Shown piece after piece: positions 31,001 to 39,145 of a stretch of DNA of 64,000 nucleotides; within the stretch, counting starts at the first letter, position 1, and each line of letters opens with the position of its first letter. The position numbers and the translations under genes are program-made. Source of the stretch: Bacteroidales bacterium (GTDB lineage Bacteria > Bacteroidota > Bacteroidia > Bacteroidales > F082); NCBI GenBank assembly GCA_017477425.1, contig JAFUVT010000019.1:62001-126000 (forward strand), in the 5' to 3' direction. The notes below the pieces were generated by a model, which was not told the DNA's origin, did not search any database, and saw only the letters and a program-made list of their open reading frames with translations.

Positions 31001-34000
31001 CGCCGCCATTGCGGAACTTCACATACCAGAAGTAGTTGGTGTTGTTCCACAGGTTGGTGACGGTGAAGCTACCAGTCGGGCCGGTCACAGGCGTCCAGTC
31101 GCTGATGACGGTCTGCGGGTGGTTGGGTTCCGGGTAGTAGGTCGAGCCGAACACCACTTGGTATTCAGTGGCGTAGGCGGGGTTAAACCATTGCAGCGTG
31201 ACGCTGGCAGGTTCCACCTCGTCCTCATTGTCGGCGGGCATTTCGCCAAAGGCAAAGCCGTCAACCGTCGGGCAAGGCATAGCCTCGGCGTTGATGGTGA
31301 CCTCGAGGTCAGGATCGGTCGAGGAGGCCACGAGGTAGTAGGTGCCAGCCTCGATGGGGGCGTTGGTGATGACAGGACCGTAGGCCAAGCCTTCGATGAC
31401 AGGCGTAGGCGTGCTGCCGCCACCACCGTAGGTGAAGGTAGTCGTTGGGATGAAGTCACCGCTGTAGTCCCAGTTGCTGCCATAGCTGAGGCCACCCCAA
31501 GCATAACCGCAGAGATATGAGGTATGACCGCAAGTAGCGCCTTGGAAGTAAGAATCGCTGTAGTTGTCGCCGACGGGCAGGTCGAAGCCAATCAGCAGGT
31601 TGCCACCGTTGTAGGTGTAAGGCGTGCTGAGGGTAATGTCCATGGTGCTACCCGTAGCGTTGAGCGTACCGGTATAGACCGTGGTGCAGCTTGAAGGATT
31701 GATTAACTCGGTAGGAGTCGTGTTACTCACTTCAGTCATATAGACGTTGAAGCTGGCGTTCCAAGCCTCAGAGGCAGGTGTAGAAAGCACATAGCTCAGG
31801 TTGGTGATGGTGGAACCATTCATGGCCGCAAGGTCGGCGGCAGGAATGATGTACTGCGAGCAGAGGTCGCTGTCGGTATAGAAGCCATACACAGGGACGT
31901 ATCTGTTGGAAGCAGTGCCAGGGTAAACCGTGAGAGTGCTGCGGTTGCGGCCAGCGCTCTTGAAGAGGGTGTTGGCGCGGGTCGTGGTGGTGTAGAGGCT
32001 GTAGCTCGTGGTCTGCACGTTATACGGGGCGCTGTCCTGATAGAGGTAGCCACCAGCTTGGAAGCTGGCGGTGTGGCTCTGCCATTGGATGGCGCTGCTC
32101 CAGCTACCGTTGTTCATCTGGACCATGACGAGCACGTTGCTCGAACCGTCCCAAGCGAAGCTGCCTTGGTTGAACACGAATTCGTTCCAACCGACCACTT
32201 CTTGGAAGTTGCCTTGGTAGACGAGGGTCATCGTCGAACCCAGCGGGGAAGCCGAGCTGACGGTGGCGTCGGCCACGTTGGCCATCCAGATGCTCACGTT
32301 CTGCACGTTGTAGCCGAAGGTGCTCTCGCTGTACCAGCTCACGCTCGTCATGGGAGCGGTGGTGGCACCGGCCTCAGCCATTTCGGTGCTGAGGAAGAGC
32401 TGCGTGCTGACGCTGTAGTTGTAGAGGTAGTACATCGGGAAGTAACCCGTGGTGTTGGTACCATCGCCGATTTGGGCCTCAAACGGGGCAGCAGCAGCGC
32501 CGCCGCCGCCACCAACCATCGGGCCTTGGTAGTAGTTTTCGGCCATGGGGCCACCTTCGCCATAGAAGTCCTCGGTGTAGAGGGCCACCTTGCCGTTTTC
32601 ACCACTGGTAACTTCGGCATTCAGCATCATGTCGTTGGCAAACACGAGCTTGTAGACGGCATCGTAGCCTTCCGGAATCTCGGGGAAGGGCAGCGTGTAG
32701 TCGTTGTGGAGCTCGGTGCCGTGAGCCCTGGCAGGAACCTCAACGAAGGGGAACGTGGTGGCCTCTTCGCAGGCGAGTTCCCAAACATCGGGGCAGAGGG
32801 GCTGGTACATCTCGACCACGACGGGCCAGATGTGAGCCTCGCGGCTGCCTTCGGTGATGGCCACGAACTGGCGCACGATGACGCCCGTGTCGGCGATGTT
32901 GGTGCTCATGCCCATGGCGATGTCGTCGGTACCCACTTCGAGGGGCAGCTCGACGCCTTCAACGGTGAACATGCCGTCGTTCGGCGTGAAGTCGAGGACG
33001 GTCACATTGTAGGTGCGGCCTTCGCTGTACATGGCGAACTCGAAGGGTTCCATCCAGGCACCGATCGGGCGGACACCGAGGTTGAGGCTGTCGATGACTT
33101 CTTCCTCTTCAGCGTTCACAAACTTCACGTGGAGGTTGTCGCCACCGTCGCCACCACCAGAGGTGATGCTCAGTCTCACAACGTTCTTGTTGGTCGAGGT
33201 GTAGCCCGTCACGCCAGGATTGGCAGGGTCATACAATGAACCGTCGCGGTAGACATACATGGCTTGGTTGCCATTGGCCGTCATCACTCTGCCAAGCACG
33301 CCGCTACTATAGCTGCCAGTCACATCCTGGAAGCAAATAACGAGGTTGTTCGCGCCAGTGTAATTGAAGGGCGTGGTCAGGTTGAATGTCGTTTCCACAG
33401 GAGTAGTGCTGCCAGTGGCCAATGTACCGGTGCCAACCAAGTCGGCACTGGTCATGCTCACCCATGCGCTGGTGCTTGCAAAAGCGCTTTCGCTCACTTC
33501 CTTCATATAGATGTTGAAGTTACGAGCGTAAGTGGTGTTGTTTTGCAACCACATGGTCAATGAGTTGATCGTACCAGCCGTGCCAATCTCGTCAGCCGTG
33601 TAAATCTGCTGCGTGAGCGAGTAATTGTAGAACGAGTAGGTAGGCAGATACGAATTGGTCGTGGTGGCCGTGGGATCGCCAATCGTCACATTAACCGTCT
33701 CGCCACCGCCGCCAGCCGTGATGTCGAGCTGAGCGTTGGCAAGATAGCTGCGGGTGGTCTTGCTGCCGCTGTACGAACCCAGGTTGTAGGGATCCGGGTT
33801 GTACGAGTCGCTGTACCACTGGATTGCGCAGTTGGTCACCGAGGTGTAGGTGAAATTACGGGTGCTGTAGCCCGAGGTGTACTCGTGCATAGCCACCATG
33901 AGGTTACTCGAACCGTCGTAGGCGAATGGCGTGTCGAGGTTGATGGTCACCCAGCCCGTGTAGTTGGCCGGAATGGTCCACATACCCGAGTACACCATGT

Positions 34001-34319
34001 CACCAGCGGTGACGGTCTCGTAATCCGTCGTGCTCGAGAAGGTCGTTCTCGACACGTTCTTCATGTACAGAGCGGTACTGTTGGTCTGTGCCTCAGTATA
34101 GCTCTGACCGAGGTAGAATGAGATGGAAGTGATGCTTCCAGCCATCCCGATTTCACTGGCGGGATACACCTGCTCAGTGAAGGAGTAACCATAGAGAGAG
34201 TTGAACGGGATGTAGTACGAGGTACTTGTTCCCGTTCCAATCTCAATGGTCTCCGCTCGTGCTACGCCCATAAAGGCGAGCACGAGCGTCATCATCAAAG
34301 AAAAAAATTTCTTTTTCAT
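25083..34319 (-). CDS. Giant T9SS-sorted surface protein with cleaved-adhesin, Fn3 and propeller-like domains
   Basis: 3078 residues with a signal peptide (1-22). Four copies of an about 170-residue all-beta module lie at about 25-200, 208-387, 615-790 and 803-985; each starts with IGxGTxTxxYxPxY and contains a YSxTxQxYxxxEIGxAG-type motif. Fibronectin III-like domains cover about 1033-1220, a carboxypeptidase-regulatory domain about 1226-1330, and three cleaved-adhesin/MAM-type domains start at about 1350, 2220 and 2510. The third (ENFDAGIPAGWTAIDADGDG, PDNYFVSPQ, IAIRHFNCSDQF) closely resembles the haemagglutinin domains of gingipains. Two propeller-like segments (about 1850-2050, 2695-2920) are separated by Gly/Pro/Asn linkers. 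A T9SS type A domain ends the protein (VVLFPNPTKGNVTIQA). Probably a surface adhesin; no protease domain is visible. Confidence 0.85.
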   Translation of the reverse strand: MKKKFFSLMMTLVLAFMGVARAETIEIGTGTSTSYYIPFNSLYGYSFTEQVYPASEIGMAGSITSISFYLGQSYTEAQTNSTALYMKNVSRTTFSSTTDYETVTAGDMVYSGMWTIPANYTGWVTINLDTPFAYDGSSNLMVAMHEYTSGYSTRNFTYTSVTNCAIQWYSDSYNPDPYNLGSYSGSKTTRSYLANAQLDITAGGGGETVNVTIGDPTATTTNSYLPTYSFYNYSLTQQIYTADEIGTAGTINSLTMWLQNNTTYARNFNIYMKEVSESAFASTSAWVSMTSADLVGTGTLATGSTTPVETTFNLTTPFNYTGANNLVICFQDVTGSYSSGVLGRVMTANGNQAMYVYRDGSLYDPANPGVTGYTSTNKNVVRLSITSGGGDGGDNLHVKFVNAEEEEVIDSLNLGVRPIGAWMEPFEFAMYSEGRTYNVTVLDFTPNDGMFTVEGVELPLEVGTDDIAMGMSTNIADTGVIVRQFVAITEGSREAHIWPVVVEMYQPLCPDVWELACEEATTFPFVEVPARAHGTELHNDYTLPFPEIPEGYDAVYKLVFANDMMLNAEVTSGENGKVALYTEDFYGEGGPMAENYYQGPMVGGGGGAAAAPFEAQIGDGTNTTGYFPMYYLYNYSVSTQLFLSTEMAEAGATTAPMTSVSWYSESTFGYNVQNVSIWMANVADATVSSASPLGSTMTLVYQGNFQEVVGWNEFVFNQGSFAWDGSSNVLVMVQMNNGSWSSAIQWQSHTASFQAGGYLYQDSAPYNVQTTSYSLYTTTTRANTLFKSAGRNRSTLTVYPGTASNRYVPVYGFYTDSDLCSQYIIPAADLAAMNGSTITNLSYVLSTPASEAWNASFNVYMTEVSNTTPTELINPSSCTTVYTGTLNATGSTMDITLSTPYTYNGGNLLIGFDLPVGDNYSDSYFQGATCGHTSYLCGYAWGGLSYGSNWDYSGDFIPTTTFTYGGGGSTPTPVIEGLAYGPVITNAPIEAGTYYLVASSTDPDLEVTINAEAMPCPTVDGFAFGEMPADNEDEVEPASVTLQWFNPAYATEYQVVFGSTYYPEPNHPQTVISDWTPVTGPTGSFTVTNLWNNTNYFWYVKFRNGGACSGEGVESPHWGFTTHLNIPQNLRAADETVFNDQPIQLSWNAVVDRTFRTYFIYRDGVKVGETTVNNIGTTTFTDGPLAYNMNGYTYYVTAIYDEGESAPSNTVNVKVSGYSNATGINGYVWEQDGTTGIQGALVTINGTDEFGDAHTYTATTGANGYYNVRVYAGEYTNAVASKEGYQSVTTVHPLPFTVAYNAQENDVNFIMDENFDPVCAVIAEYYPDSLDPNSPYVKVYWGCGLPGSDIIEDFETGDFSLIDWQLDGTYPWSITTTNPYEGQYCMKSGGAGVNSVTSTMQVTVEIPRDGLMSFFGKISSESNYDFGHFYIDNVEKGTWSGAGSWGERKFDITAGEHTFKWSYTKDGSVNSNDDCFYVDYINFCFQPEPLGAGWHTYCESEFNNAMGSSVGTTRWAYEYPISLTSQYAGYMMTKVSLFSDNMYSAVGGNYTCTVYAGGNEPMAGTPVSTITVDVPQNLNAWVDFDLTTPVNVSGTEPLWVVWTANTTVSSWPAGLCGDFIPEGQWWNAGVEAGYAWEYNTYGTFTMRQYFADRSGRGFYSYAGSADNNTTVNQKVDAPQVIAGPAIKPAKGEELVTATCANPNAVAGTRLGGMNRSLHHYNIYRTNCYNDGPYTAENTVFLATVWVPDTVYIDVEWYSLPAGVYKWGVGAVYQGNRGELVESEIAWGAPVNVNNGTFVATTDPALNRKPAGLVVDYQRGELAEVLRDRSVDAYGINTYGTSYVGSYYWPEGLLKFNTASPANYTLLNGAFTSGYGLDFVDDYIYITNGGSLYKFDVNGNELGSVSISIDPRDGAWDATTNTMYAINGSSLYTIDITTGASATVATMTYSMYTLACNAAGQLYGIDQNSSGIANLYMIDKTTGACTLVGPTGQSTMYAQCMAFDRATGDLYWSHSDAASDDFMQVNPATGAATMLLPGSGELCGLYIQSVGGPNPGPNPGGNSNNLNELAEERESETVWSNCLDKDMWLVNDSINNNAVDVTVLLNSADSPEGTVVTFTNLNEAEQFNYPMAPVTLDGTGFYAWETFRKGDYALKIEDEGYYPITDTVSIWDATSLRYVMTEIIYGVDNLYVSRTGWAMWDSMGDPSNGQGGGNGGGGNGGGTFTEGFEGGLNGWNVLTVNTAGGSWIHSNANLGGYDYTVLAHNGTGFAMCYSFVDYDGAYDTDSYLYTPQKYSIGANSHLTFWADNANDSYPESFSVCVATADNPTASDFTTVWSGNAKANGGAKATNRHDADRYENWRLHNVDLSAYAGQDVYIAFHDVNYDMYEIWIDDVELTNGAKSGDDRHLEYYKVMCTSIDGEPIFNANTVHPFCQVATDELVEGEHYICKVAAVYSTGMSDWAECEWQYESCENYAGTVGDIEVNGSTISWEYPGGGNPNPQPGEGDTFSENFDAGIPAGWTAIDADGDGFNWVSSMNPGNYHNSGVNLEGTGHNASAHYVISGSWANGTGQVLYPDNYFVSPQVTLVNGSHFSFWACAQDASYPADHFGVFISDNGTSNWTMVNEWTMTAKSGGTVMSAGRDGQTRAQGNWYNYDVDLSAFAGQKYIAIRHFNCSDQFILNVDDAALTIGAKGNRAQWDLLGTFTAAEAGHYGIVSDGTYCYTSNWGYTTTHNFYKYDMQGNMIEGFEISGCGNLRDMTYDGQYFYGVATTNTVYCVDLAAHSVVSTFTSAYGAMRGITYDAERDGFWVVGNWSGNLALIDRTGAVQQTGPEPSSAAGLAYYKDDNNVEHVYCFGNADNMVYDWVVGSNTLNTVFNFASLPGVTGTAGGCHVAQYGDKMAFFGDIQQDPNLIGIYELGEAGNNPNPNPTPGDGNVIGAMIFADGEWEAFVPYPTNEYTYEGDAETLCVRMVYDGTAQLPDNNFYYAMSCEECVDIVDDEVIENSNAVVLFPNPTKGNVTIQAEGMSHITVVSVLGQVVYDAEVNADELVLNMAQFNAGMYMVRINTANGVVVKRVTVMQ

Positions 34320-34531
34320 AATGAATTGAGTTTAGTTAATAAATAAGTGAATTAATGGGATTCTCTATTTGAATATTCAATTGAATTATAAAACGCGTTT
34401 TATCTGTCAGACATCTATATGACACCTGAGAAGCGTTATACCCTTAGTTGATTTTTTGATTTATAAGATACTGTGAATGGATTTAAATTCCAAAATGATA
34501 AAAAAACGAAAAATAACAAAAAAAAAAAATG

Positions 34532-34557
34532 AAAGACAACCCCGAAGGATTGCCTTT
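34532..34557 (-). terminator. Intrinsic terminator after the 398-aa T9SS protein gene
   Basis: Read on the minus strand, stem AAAGGCAATCC / GGGGTTGTCTTT with loop TTC (two G-U pairs), followed by a long T-run. The gap 34320-34611 otherwise holds AT-rich sequence upstream of the giant gene and the palindrome at 34575. No coding sequence or clear promoter was seen in it. Confidence 0.7.
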
Positions 34558-34574
34558 CCGTTTTGTAGGGTCGT

Positions 34575-34604
34575 TGTAGAGACGCAAAATTTTGCATCTC
34601 TACA
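34575..34604. repeat. 30-bp near-perfect palindrome (GTAGAGACGCAAAATTTTGC type)
   Basis: TGTAGAGACGCAAAA / TTTTGCATCTCTACA, one mismatch in 15 base pairs with no loop. This family of palindrome is dispersed between genes in Bacteroidota and some other phyla. Here it follows the stop codon of the 398-aa gene by 7 bases, so it may add to transcription termination or mRNA stability. Confidence 0.7.
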
Positions 34605-34611
34605 GGTAGGA

Positions 34612-35808
34612 TTATCTAACCGTCATCTTCAGCGAGGCCATGCCGCCAGCGCGGTCGTACACCTTAATTATATATAGGCCCGAGGGCAACATGGCCACGT
34701 TGACCGTCTCGCTGAGGCTTTCCAGCAATTTTTGGCCAGCCAAGTTGTAGATTTCGGCCTTCGCGAAACCGTCAGCCTTGATGCTCACCTCGCCTTGGGC
34801 AGGCAACGGAAATACCGAAAGATTCATCGCGGTAGCATTTTCGTTGACTCCCGTCAGATCAACGAATTTCACATCCACATTGAAGCCGTAGTATTCGTTG
34901 CTCTTTTCGCCATTGGCGAAGGGCATCTCGATGTCGCCGTTATGCGAAACCCATTCACCGCCACCAAACCCAAGGCAAAGGCCGCTCACGGCGTTGCCAT
35001 TGCCGTCATAAGCGTATTCAAACTTCACATCGTTTTCCCAAGCCGAGCCGTTCCATTGCTGGACGGTCTTGGTGGGGAACACGTTGCTTTCATAGTTGTA
35101 GGTCGTCAGTTCCTCGTTGACCCACGAGGGATTCACCCACTCCTGGACGAGGATTTCGGTGATGCGCTCGTCGAAGTTGAGCGTCATCAGCTGTTTTTCG
35201 TCGTTCTGCCAGGCGCCGCCCTGCATGTACTGGATGAGCAGTTCGACGGAGCCGTTGCCGTAGGTGTAGGTGTAGAGCTCATTCGAGGCCCAGTTGCTGC
35301 CGTTCCATTCCCAATAGAGGACGGTGGTCACGTCGCCATTGTAGTTGTACACTTGCTTCTCTTCGTTCACCCAGTCGCCGTTTTCCCAGTATTGGATGAC
35401 CACTTCGCTCAGCTCAAAGTCGTCATAAGTCAAGGTGGCCCGGGCTTCGTTTTGCATCACGCCCGACTCAAAAGCCGACATGGACATCATTTCGATGACG
35501 TTGCCGGCAAAGTCGTATTCGTAGGAGATTTGGTACATGTCGTTCCAACCGTTGCCTTCATTGTATTCGGTGAACTCTTCGAGGAGGTAATAGTCGTACT
35601 CGTCGTAGGTGTAGGCGGTGCGGTACTGTTCGCCCTCGAGGGTCTGCCATTCGGCGGTTTCGGGCACGATGGTGGTTTCGTCGCGGAGGCCGTAATGCTT
35701 CAGCACGTTTTGGGTGGCATCCAGTTTCAGGTTGGCCTTGCGCTGGGCAAAGCTTGCATTTCCAAACGCCATCGCGAGGATGGCCAGAGTAAAGATCGCT
35801 TTTTTCAT
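34612..35808 (-). CDS. T9SS-sorted secreted protein with YD-like repeats
   Basis: 398 residues. Signal peptide about 1-21 (ILAMAFGNASFAQ). Residues about 65-320 are built of short repeats of 20-40 residues of the type YxYDxxGNVxxMxxxxWxNGxWVNEEKxxYxY, similar to the RHS/YD-like propeller repeats in other Bacteroidota secreted proteins. The C-terminal 75 residues are a T9SS sorting domain (LSVFPLPAQGEVSIKADGFAKAEIYNL ... LPSGLYIIKVYD). No enzymatic motif is visible. It is followed on the minus strand by a palindrome and a terminator, and preceded by a lipoprotein gene with a 5-base gap, so they may be co-transcribed. Confidence 0.8.
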   Translation of the reverse strand: MKKAIFTLAILAMAFGNASFAQRKANLKLDATQNVLKHYGLRDETTIVPETAEWQTLEGEQYRTAYTYDEYDYYLLEEFTEYNEGNGWNDMYQISYEYDFAGNVIEMMSMSAFESGVMQNEARATLTYDDFELSEVVIQYWENGDWVNEEKQVYNYNGDVTTVLYWEWNGSNWASNELYTYTYGNGSVELLIQYMQGGAWQNDEKQLMTLNFDERITEILVQEWVNPSWVNEELTTYNYESNVFPTKTVQQWNGSAWENDVKFEYAYDGNGNAVSGLCLGFGGGEWVSHNGDIEMPFANGEKSNEYYGFNVDVKFVDLTGVNENATAMNLSVFPLPAQGEVSIKADGFAKAEIYNLAGQKLLESLSETVNVAMLPSGLYIIKVYDRAGGMASLKMTVR

Positions 35809-35813
35809 TTTAT

Positions 35814-36287
35814 TTAGTTTTTAATGACATCAAAGTAGTAATTGGTATCGTGACCTGATTCGCTAGCTGCGTTTTTTCTCACGAAGCCATGGATACGCGT
35901 CTGTCCTTTGGCGTTGGTGTAGACATAAGATGTCAGGTCAAAAAGTCGATACGCGCCTTGACCCGCCAGGGTGAGAAGGAAGTCGTCGTCATTGGTCGTC
36001 GGACGACCTGAGAATTCCACGTTCAATCCTTCGTTGGAGCCTACGACAGTAACCTTCACTTCCGTTGAAGAGACGGCTCTGATGTCGACTTTAGCATCAT
36101 AGCACAGATGGCAATAGGCGTTATCGGTCAGGCCGTCGAAGGCCGTAGCTACATTGGAATAGTCGTAGGTCCCCACGACATCGTCGTTGGTATAGCCATA
36201 GTGATTGGTCCATTCGCTTTTCCCTTTTTCACAAGAAACGAACAGGACGGTCAGCAGCAACAAGGGCAATAATCTAAAGCATTTCAT
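35814..36287 (-). CDS. Putative lipoprotein of unknown function
   Basis: 157 residues. The N-terminus is a lipoprotein signal: LLLLTVLFVSCEKGKSEW, with the lipobox cysteine at about residue 19. The mature part is beta-rich with no recognised motif; segments such as DAKVDIRAVSSTEVKVTVVGSNEG suggest an Ig-like or lipocalin-like sandwich. It lies 15 bases after the M1 peptidase gene and 5 bases before the T9SS YD-repeat gene, in what looks like a four-gene minus-strand operon with the lipoprotein gene at 38600. Confidence 0.7.
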   Translation of the reverse strand: MKCFRLLPLLLLTVLFVSCEKGKSEWTNHYGYTNDDVVGTYDYSNVATAFDGLTDNAYCHLCYDAKVDIRAVSSTEVKVTVVGSNEGLNVEFSGRPTTNDDDFLLTLAGQGAYRLFDLTSYVYTNAKGQTRIHGFVRKNAASESGHDTNYYFDVIKN

Positions 36288-36302
36288 GGTGTGATTGATT
36301 TT

Positions 36303-38603
36303 TTATTGTTTGATAATTAGTTTTTCGGTATCCAAAACCGTACCATCATTACTGCGACGGATGATGGTGTAGTGACCGTTGGGCAGTTCGGAGGTCGACA
36401 GCTCCACGCGCTCCGCATGGCTAAAGCTGATGCGTTGGGCTTCCCGGCCATCGGCAGCGATGATGACGATTTGTCCGTCGGACGGTTCACGCCAGGTCAA
36501 GTGCACCTGTCCCTTGGCGGGATTGGGGAAGACCTGCATCCGTTGGGTGGGCGTATGGAGCTCTTCTTCGCCAAGGGCTTGCTTGTCCCACACTGCGATG
36601 GCGTATTCGCCCGAAGGGAGGTCGTCGACGATGATGCGACCATGGCGCCAAGTGCTTCCTGGATAAAGCGAATGCGCCAGTTCATGCCAAGCCTCGGAAG
36701 CATTGCGACGATAGAGCAAAGTGGCCGAGTCGTTCTCGCTGTGGATGATGTCGTCTTCGGTCGAGTTGGTGTAGTCGAACATGCCTGTCACCTCGGCCTC
36801 GCCAAAGTCGTAGCGGTTGACAGTCCAAAAATGTTTGGTCGACATGTTCATATTAGGGATAAGCGGATCGTCGTAAGGCCCCACCAGATGATGTTCGATG
36901 CCGACGAAGACCGAATCGGAGAGCGTTTCGGCCTTAGCGAAAAAGTTAGCGAAACTCTGTTGCGAAGTCGTTTTCAGCATCATTTCCTTCTGCGATTTGC
37001 CGTCGAGCCAGCCATTGCTGAAGTCGCCCATCATACCCGAGGGCTCGAAGTCGAGCGTGACAACTGCTTCTGCGTGCAGACCGTCCCATGTCACGCGGCG
37101 CGTCTCCAGCTGGAACCCTGGGCCGATGAAAGTAACATCGTAAGCGTTGTCCTGCCCGATATGGTCATCACCGATGTGCTGGTAGCGCAAGTCGAGACGC
37201 ACCTCATATTGATTGCCCACAGGTGTCACCTCGCTGATGACGGCATAAAGGTGAGGCATCCCTGAGCTGAACACGAAGGTGTCGAAGAAGCCATTCATAT
37301 CAATCCCTGAATACTGTGAGAGCGCATCTCGCAGGAGTTCGGAAGTGGCGGTCTGGTAGGCGTATTGCTGGAAATACTGTCGCAAGGCGGCAAGGAAATT
37401 CTCGCGGCCCATGTAATTCATCATCGTGTTGACGATGACGGCACCACGGTTATAGATGGCATCGCTGTCGTAGGTCATGTTGAGCGGCATGTTGTTGAGT
37501 GGCATCCAATGGGCAGGACTGTTGCACCAGCCGATGGCGCTGTTGACCATGCCCGACATCGTGTTTTGGAAATGCGCCTCGCCGTAGACGCCCACTTCGT
37601 AGAAAGCGCCCCAAAACTGGGCAAAGCCCTCATTGAGCCACATGTCGCCCGCCTCGGCGCAAGTCACTAGGTTGCCCGACCACATGTGCGACAGCTCGTG
37701 GGCCACATATTCCTCGCCCGAGGTGGTGCCATCGATGATGCTCGACGCGAAAGCGATATTGTCGGTATGCTCCATGCAGCCCTTGCCCGTGCTCACATAG
37801 CCGATGCGGTTGAAAGGATAAGGTCCGAGGGCTTGCTCCAACGTGGAACAAATCTCCTGAATATGGACGAAAGTGCCTGGCACGTTGTTCATCTGGTTCG
37901 GTTTGGCATACACCTCAATCGGAATGTCGCGCTCCATGCCGTGATAAACGTCTTCCCACAACTCGTAGTTGCCGATGGCAAACGAGATATGATAGGTGGC
38001 GATTTCCTGCGGCGTGTTCCAATGCCAAGTGGAAGTGCCGTCGCCGTTGTCAAAGGTATCGATATGGTTGCCACCGCAGATAGCTTTCTTGTCATTGGAC
38101 ACGGTGACGTAAACATCGTAAGTGGCCTTGTCGGTGAAGTTGTCGACGCAGGGGAACCACGTCTTGCCCAAGTTGTGCGGCTGGCTGTCGAAGCCCACGC
38201 CGAGGTTGTAGACGTAGTCGCCCCACCATTCCACGCCGCCCCAGGTCTCGCTGAAGGTGGAGCCGCCGTAGCGCACATCGAGGATGGCGTTCTCGCCAGC
38301 AGCCAAAGGCTCGTCGAGATTGACCGTCAGGAAGTCGCCGTCTTGGCTGAAGCTCTCCACGCCGACGAAGTCGCAAGCCACATCGGAAACGATGAGGCTT
38401 TTCAGTTCCAGCACAATGGTGGAAACATTGGCCGTTGCGGTAAGGTCGATGAAAGCCTCCCCTTGCAAAGTGCGGTTGGTGAAGTCGAAGTCCCAAACAT
38501 GGATTTCATAGTGCGTCACGTCGATGTTTTCGCCTGGGGTTTGCGCTTTAATGGTTATGGGAAGCAACATTCCCAGAATCAAGGTAAAAAGTATTCTTTT
38601 CAT
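36303..38603 (-). CDS. Secreted M1 family metallopeptidase with T9SS sorting domain
   Basis: 766-residue zinc aminopeptidase-like enzyme. Signal peptide about 1-20. The N-terminal beta domain (residues 25-210) is of M1 type. The exopeptidase loop GKGCMEHTDNIAF occupies the place of the GAMEN motif. The zinc site is HELSH (His302, Glu303, His306) and, 18 residues on, NEGFAQF with Glu325. A C-terminal T9SS domain is present (MQVFPNPAKGQVHLTWREP ... LPNGHYTIIRR). So this M1 peptidase is probably exported to the cell surface rather than cytoplasmic. Its start overlaps the stop of the upstream lipoprotein gene by four bases (ATGA), showing tight coupling. Confidence 0.92.
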   Translation of the reverse strand: MKRILFTLILGMLLPITIKAQTPGENIDVTHYEIHVWDFDFTNRTLQGEAFIDLTATANVSTIVLELKSLIVSDVACDFVGVESFSQDGDFLTVNLDEPLAAGENAILDVRYGGSTFSETWGGVEWWGDYVYNLGVGFDSQPHNLGKTWFPCVDNFTDKATYDVYVTVSNDKKAICGGNHIDTFDNGDGTSTWHWNTPQEIATYHISFAIGNYELWEDVYHGMERDIPIEVYAKPNQMNNVPGTFVHIQEICSTLEQALGPYPFNRIGYVSTGKGCMEHTDNIAFASSIIDGTTSGEEYVAHELSHMWSGNLVTCAEAGDMWLNEGFAQFWGAFYEVGVYGEAHFQNTMSGMVNSAIGWCNSPAHWMPLNNMPLNMTYDSDAIYNRGAVIVNTMMNYMGRENFLAALRQYFQQYAYQTATSELLRDALSQYSGIDMNGFFDTFVFSSGMPHLYAVISEVTPVGNQYEVRLDLRYQHIGDDHIGQDNAYDVTFIGPGFQLETRRVTWDGLHAEAVVTLDFEPSGMMGDFSNGWLDGKSQKEMMLKTTSQQSFANFFAKAETLSDSVFVGIEHHLVGPYDDPLIPNMNMSTKHFWTVNRYDFGEAEVTGMFDYTNSTEDDIIHSENDSATLLYRRNASEAWHELAHSLYPGSTWRHGRIIVDDLPSGEYAIAVWDKQALGEEELHTPTQRMQVFPNPAKGQVHLTWREPSDGQIVIIAADGREAQRISFSHAERVELSTSELPNGHYTIIRRSNDGTVLDTEKLIIKQ

Positions 38604-39145
38604 TGCATCGTTGGGTTGGTGTATATCGCCTCGGTTTGGATCACGTTGCTTTCATGCAACGCGCGGTCGAGGATACGGATTTCGAATCTGATGGTGTCGT
38701 CGGGCGAAAGCGGGTTCTGCACCGTGAGCTGGTAGTCCATCGTGCCTGAGATGGCCTTGGGCTCGTCCGAGTCGCGCAGACGGTGGAATCGGGCGCTGAA
38801 CGACACCGTGTCGTAGGTTTGCGTTTGTACGTTCCAGCTCAGTAGTGGCGTTTTGACAAACTCGCCATTGACCGACTTAAAGTAGTCGATCACCATATTA
38901 TAATAATGTGCGTCGTTGAGGCCGAAAGGCGGTAGGGTGTCGGAGTCGTCAAGGCCCAAGTCGCCGTCACCATCGGTATAGGAAAACGAGATGACGCCCT
39001 CGCCACTGAAGGTGCTGTCGGGGTTCATCAGGTAGGTGAAGCCCTCGTAGGCGATATGCGGCTCGACAGGGTATTCCACGGGCTTCTGGCAGGCGCCTAC
39101 GGCCAGTGCCAGGAAAAGCAGTCCGATGAGCTTCGTTTTTTTCAT
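38600..39145 (-). CDS. Putative lipoprotein of unknown function
   Basis: 181 residues starting at MKKTKLIGLLFLALAVGACQK, a clear lipoprotein signal with Cys19; a longer frame to 39376 crosses the promoter region and is discarded. The mature protein contains an acidic loop FSYTDGDGDLGLDDSD, a DGDGDxGxxD motif that can bind calcium and occurs in several Bacteroidota lipoproteins. It also has an Ig-like core ending IRILDRALHESNVIQTEAIYT. First gene of the operon leading to the M1 peptidase, with which it shares a 4-base overlap. Confidence 0.75.
   Translation of the reverse strand: MKKTKLIGLLFLALAVGACQKPVEYPVEPHIAYEGFTYLMNPDSTFSGEGVISFSYTDGDGDLGLDDSDTLPPFGLNDAHYYNMVIDYFKSVNGEFVKTPLLSWNVQTQTYDTVSFSARFHRLRDSDEPKAISGTMDYQLTVQNPLSPDDTIRFEIRILDRALHESNVIQTEAIYTNPTMQ

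Noticed and set aside
26922-31520. A 1532-aa open frame on the + strand opposite the giant surface protein
   Set aside because: It is a stop-free antisense shadow of a GC-rich, strongly codon-biased gene; its Val/Gly/Ala/His/Asp-rich composition has no domain and there is no start signal or T9SS context.
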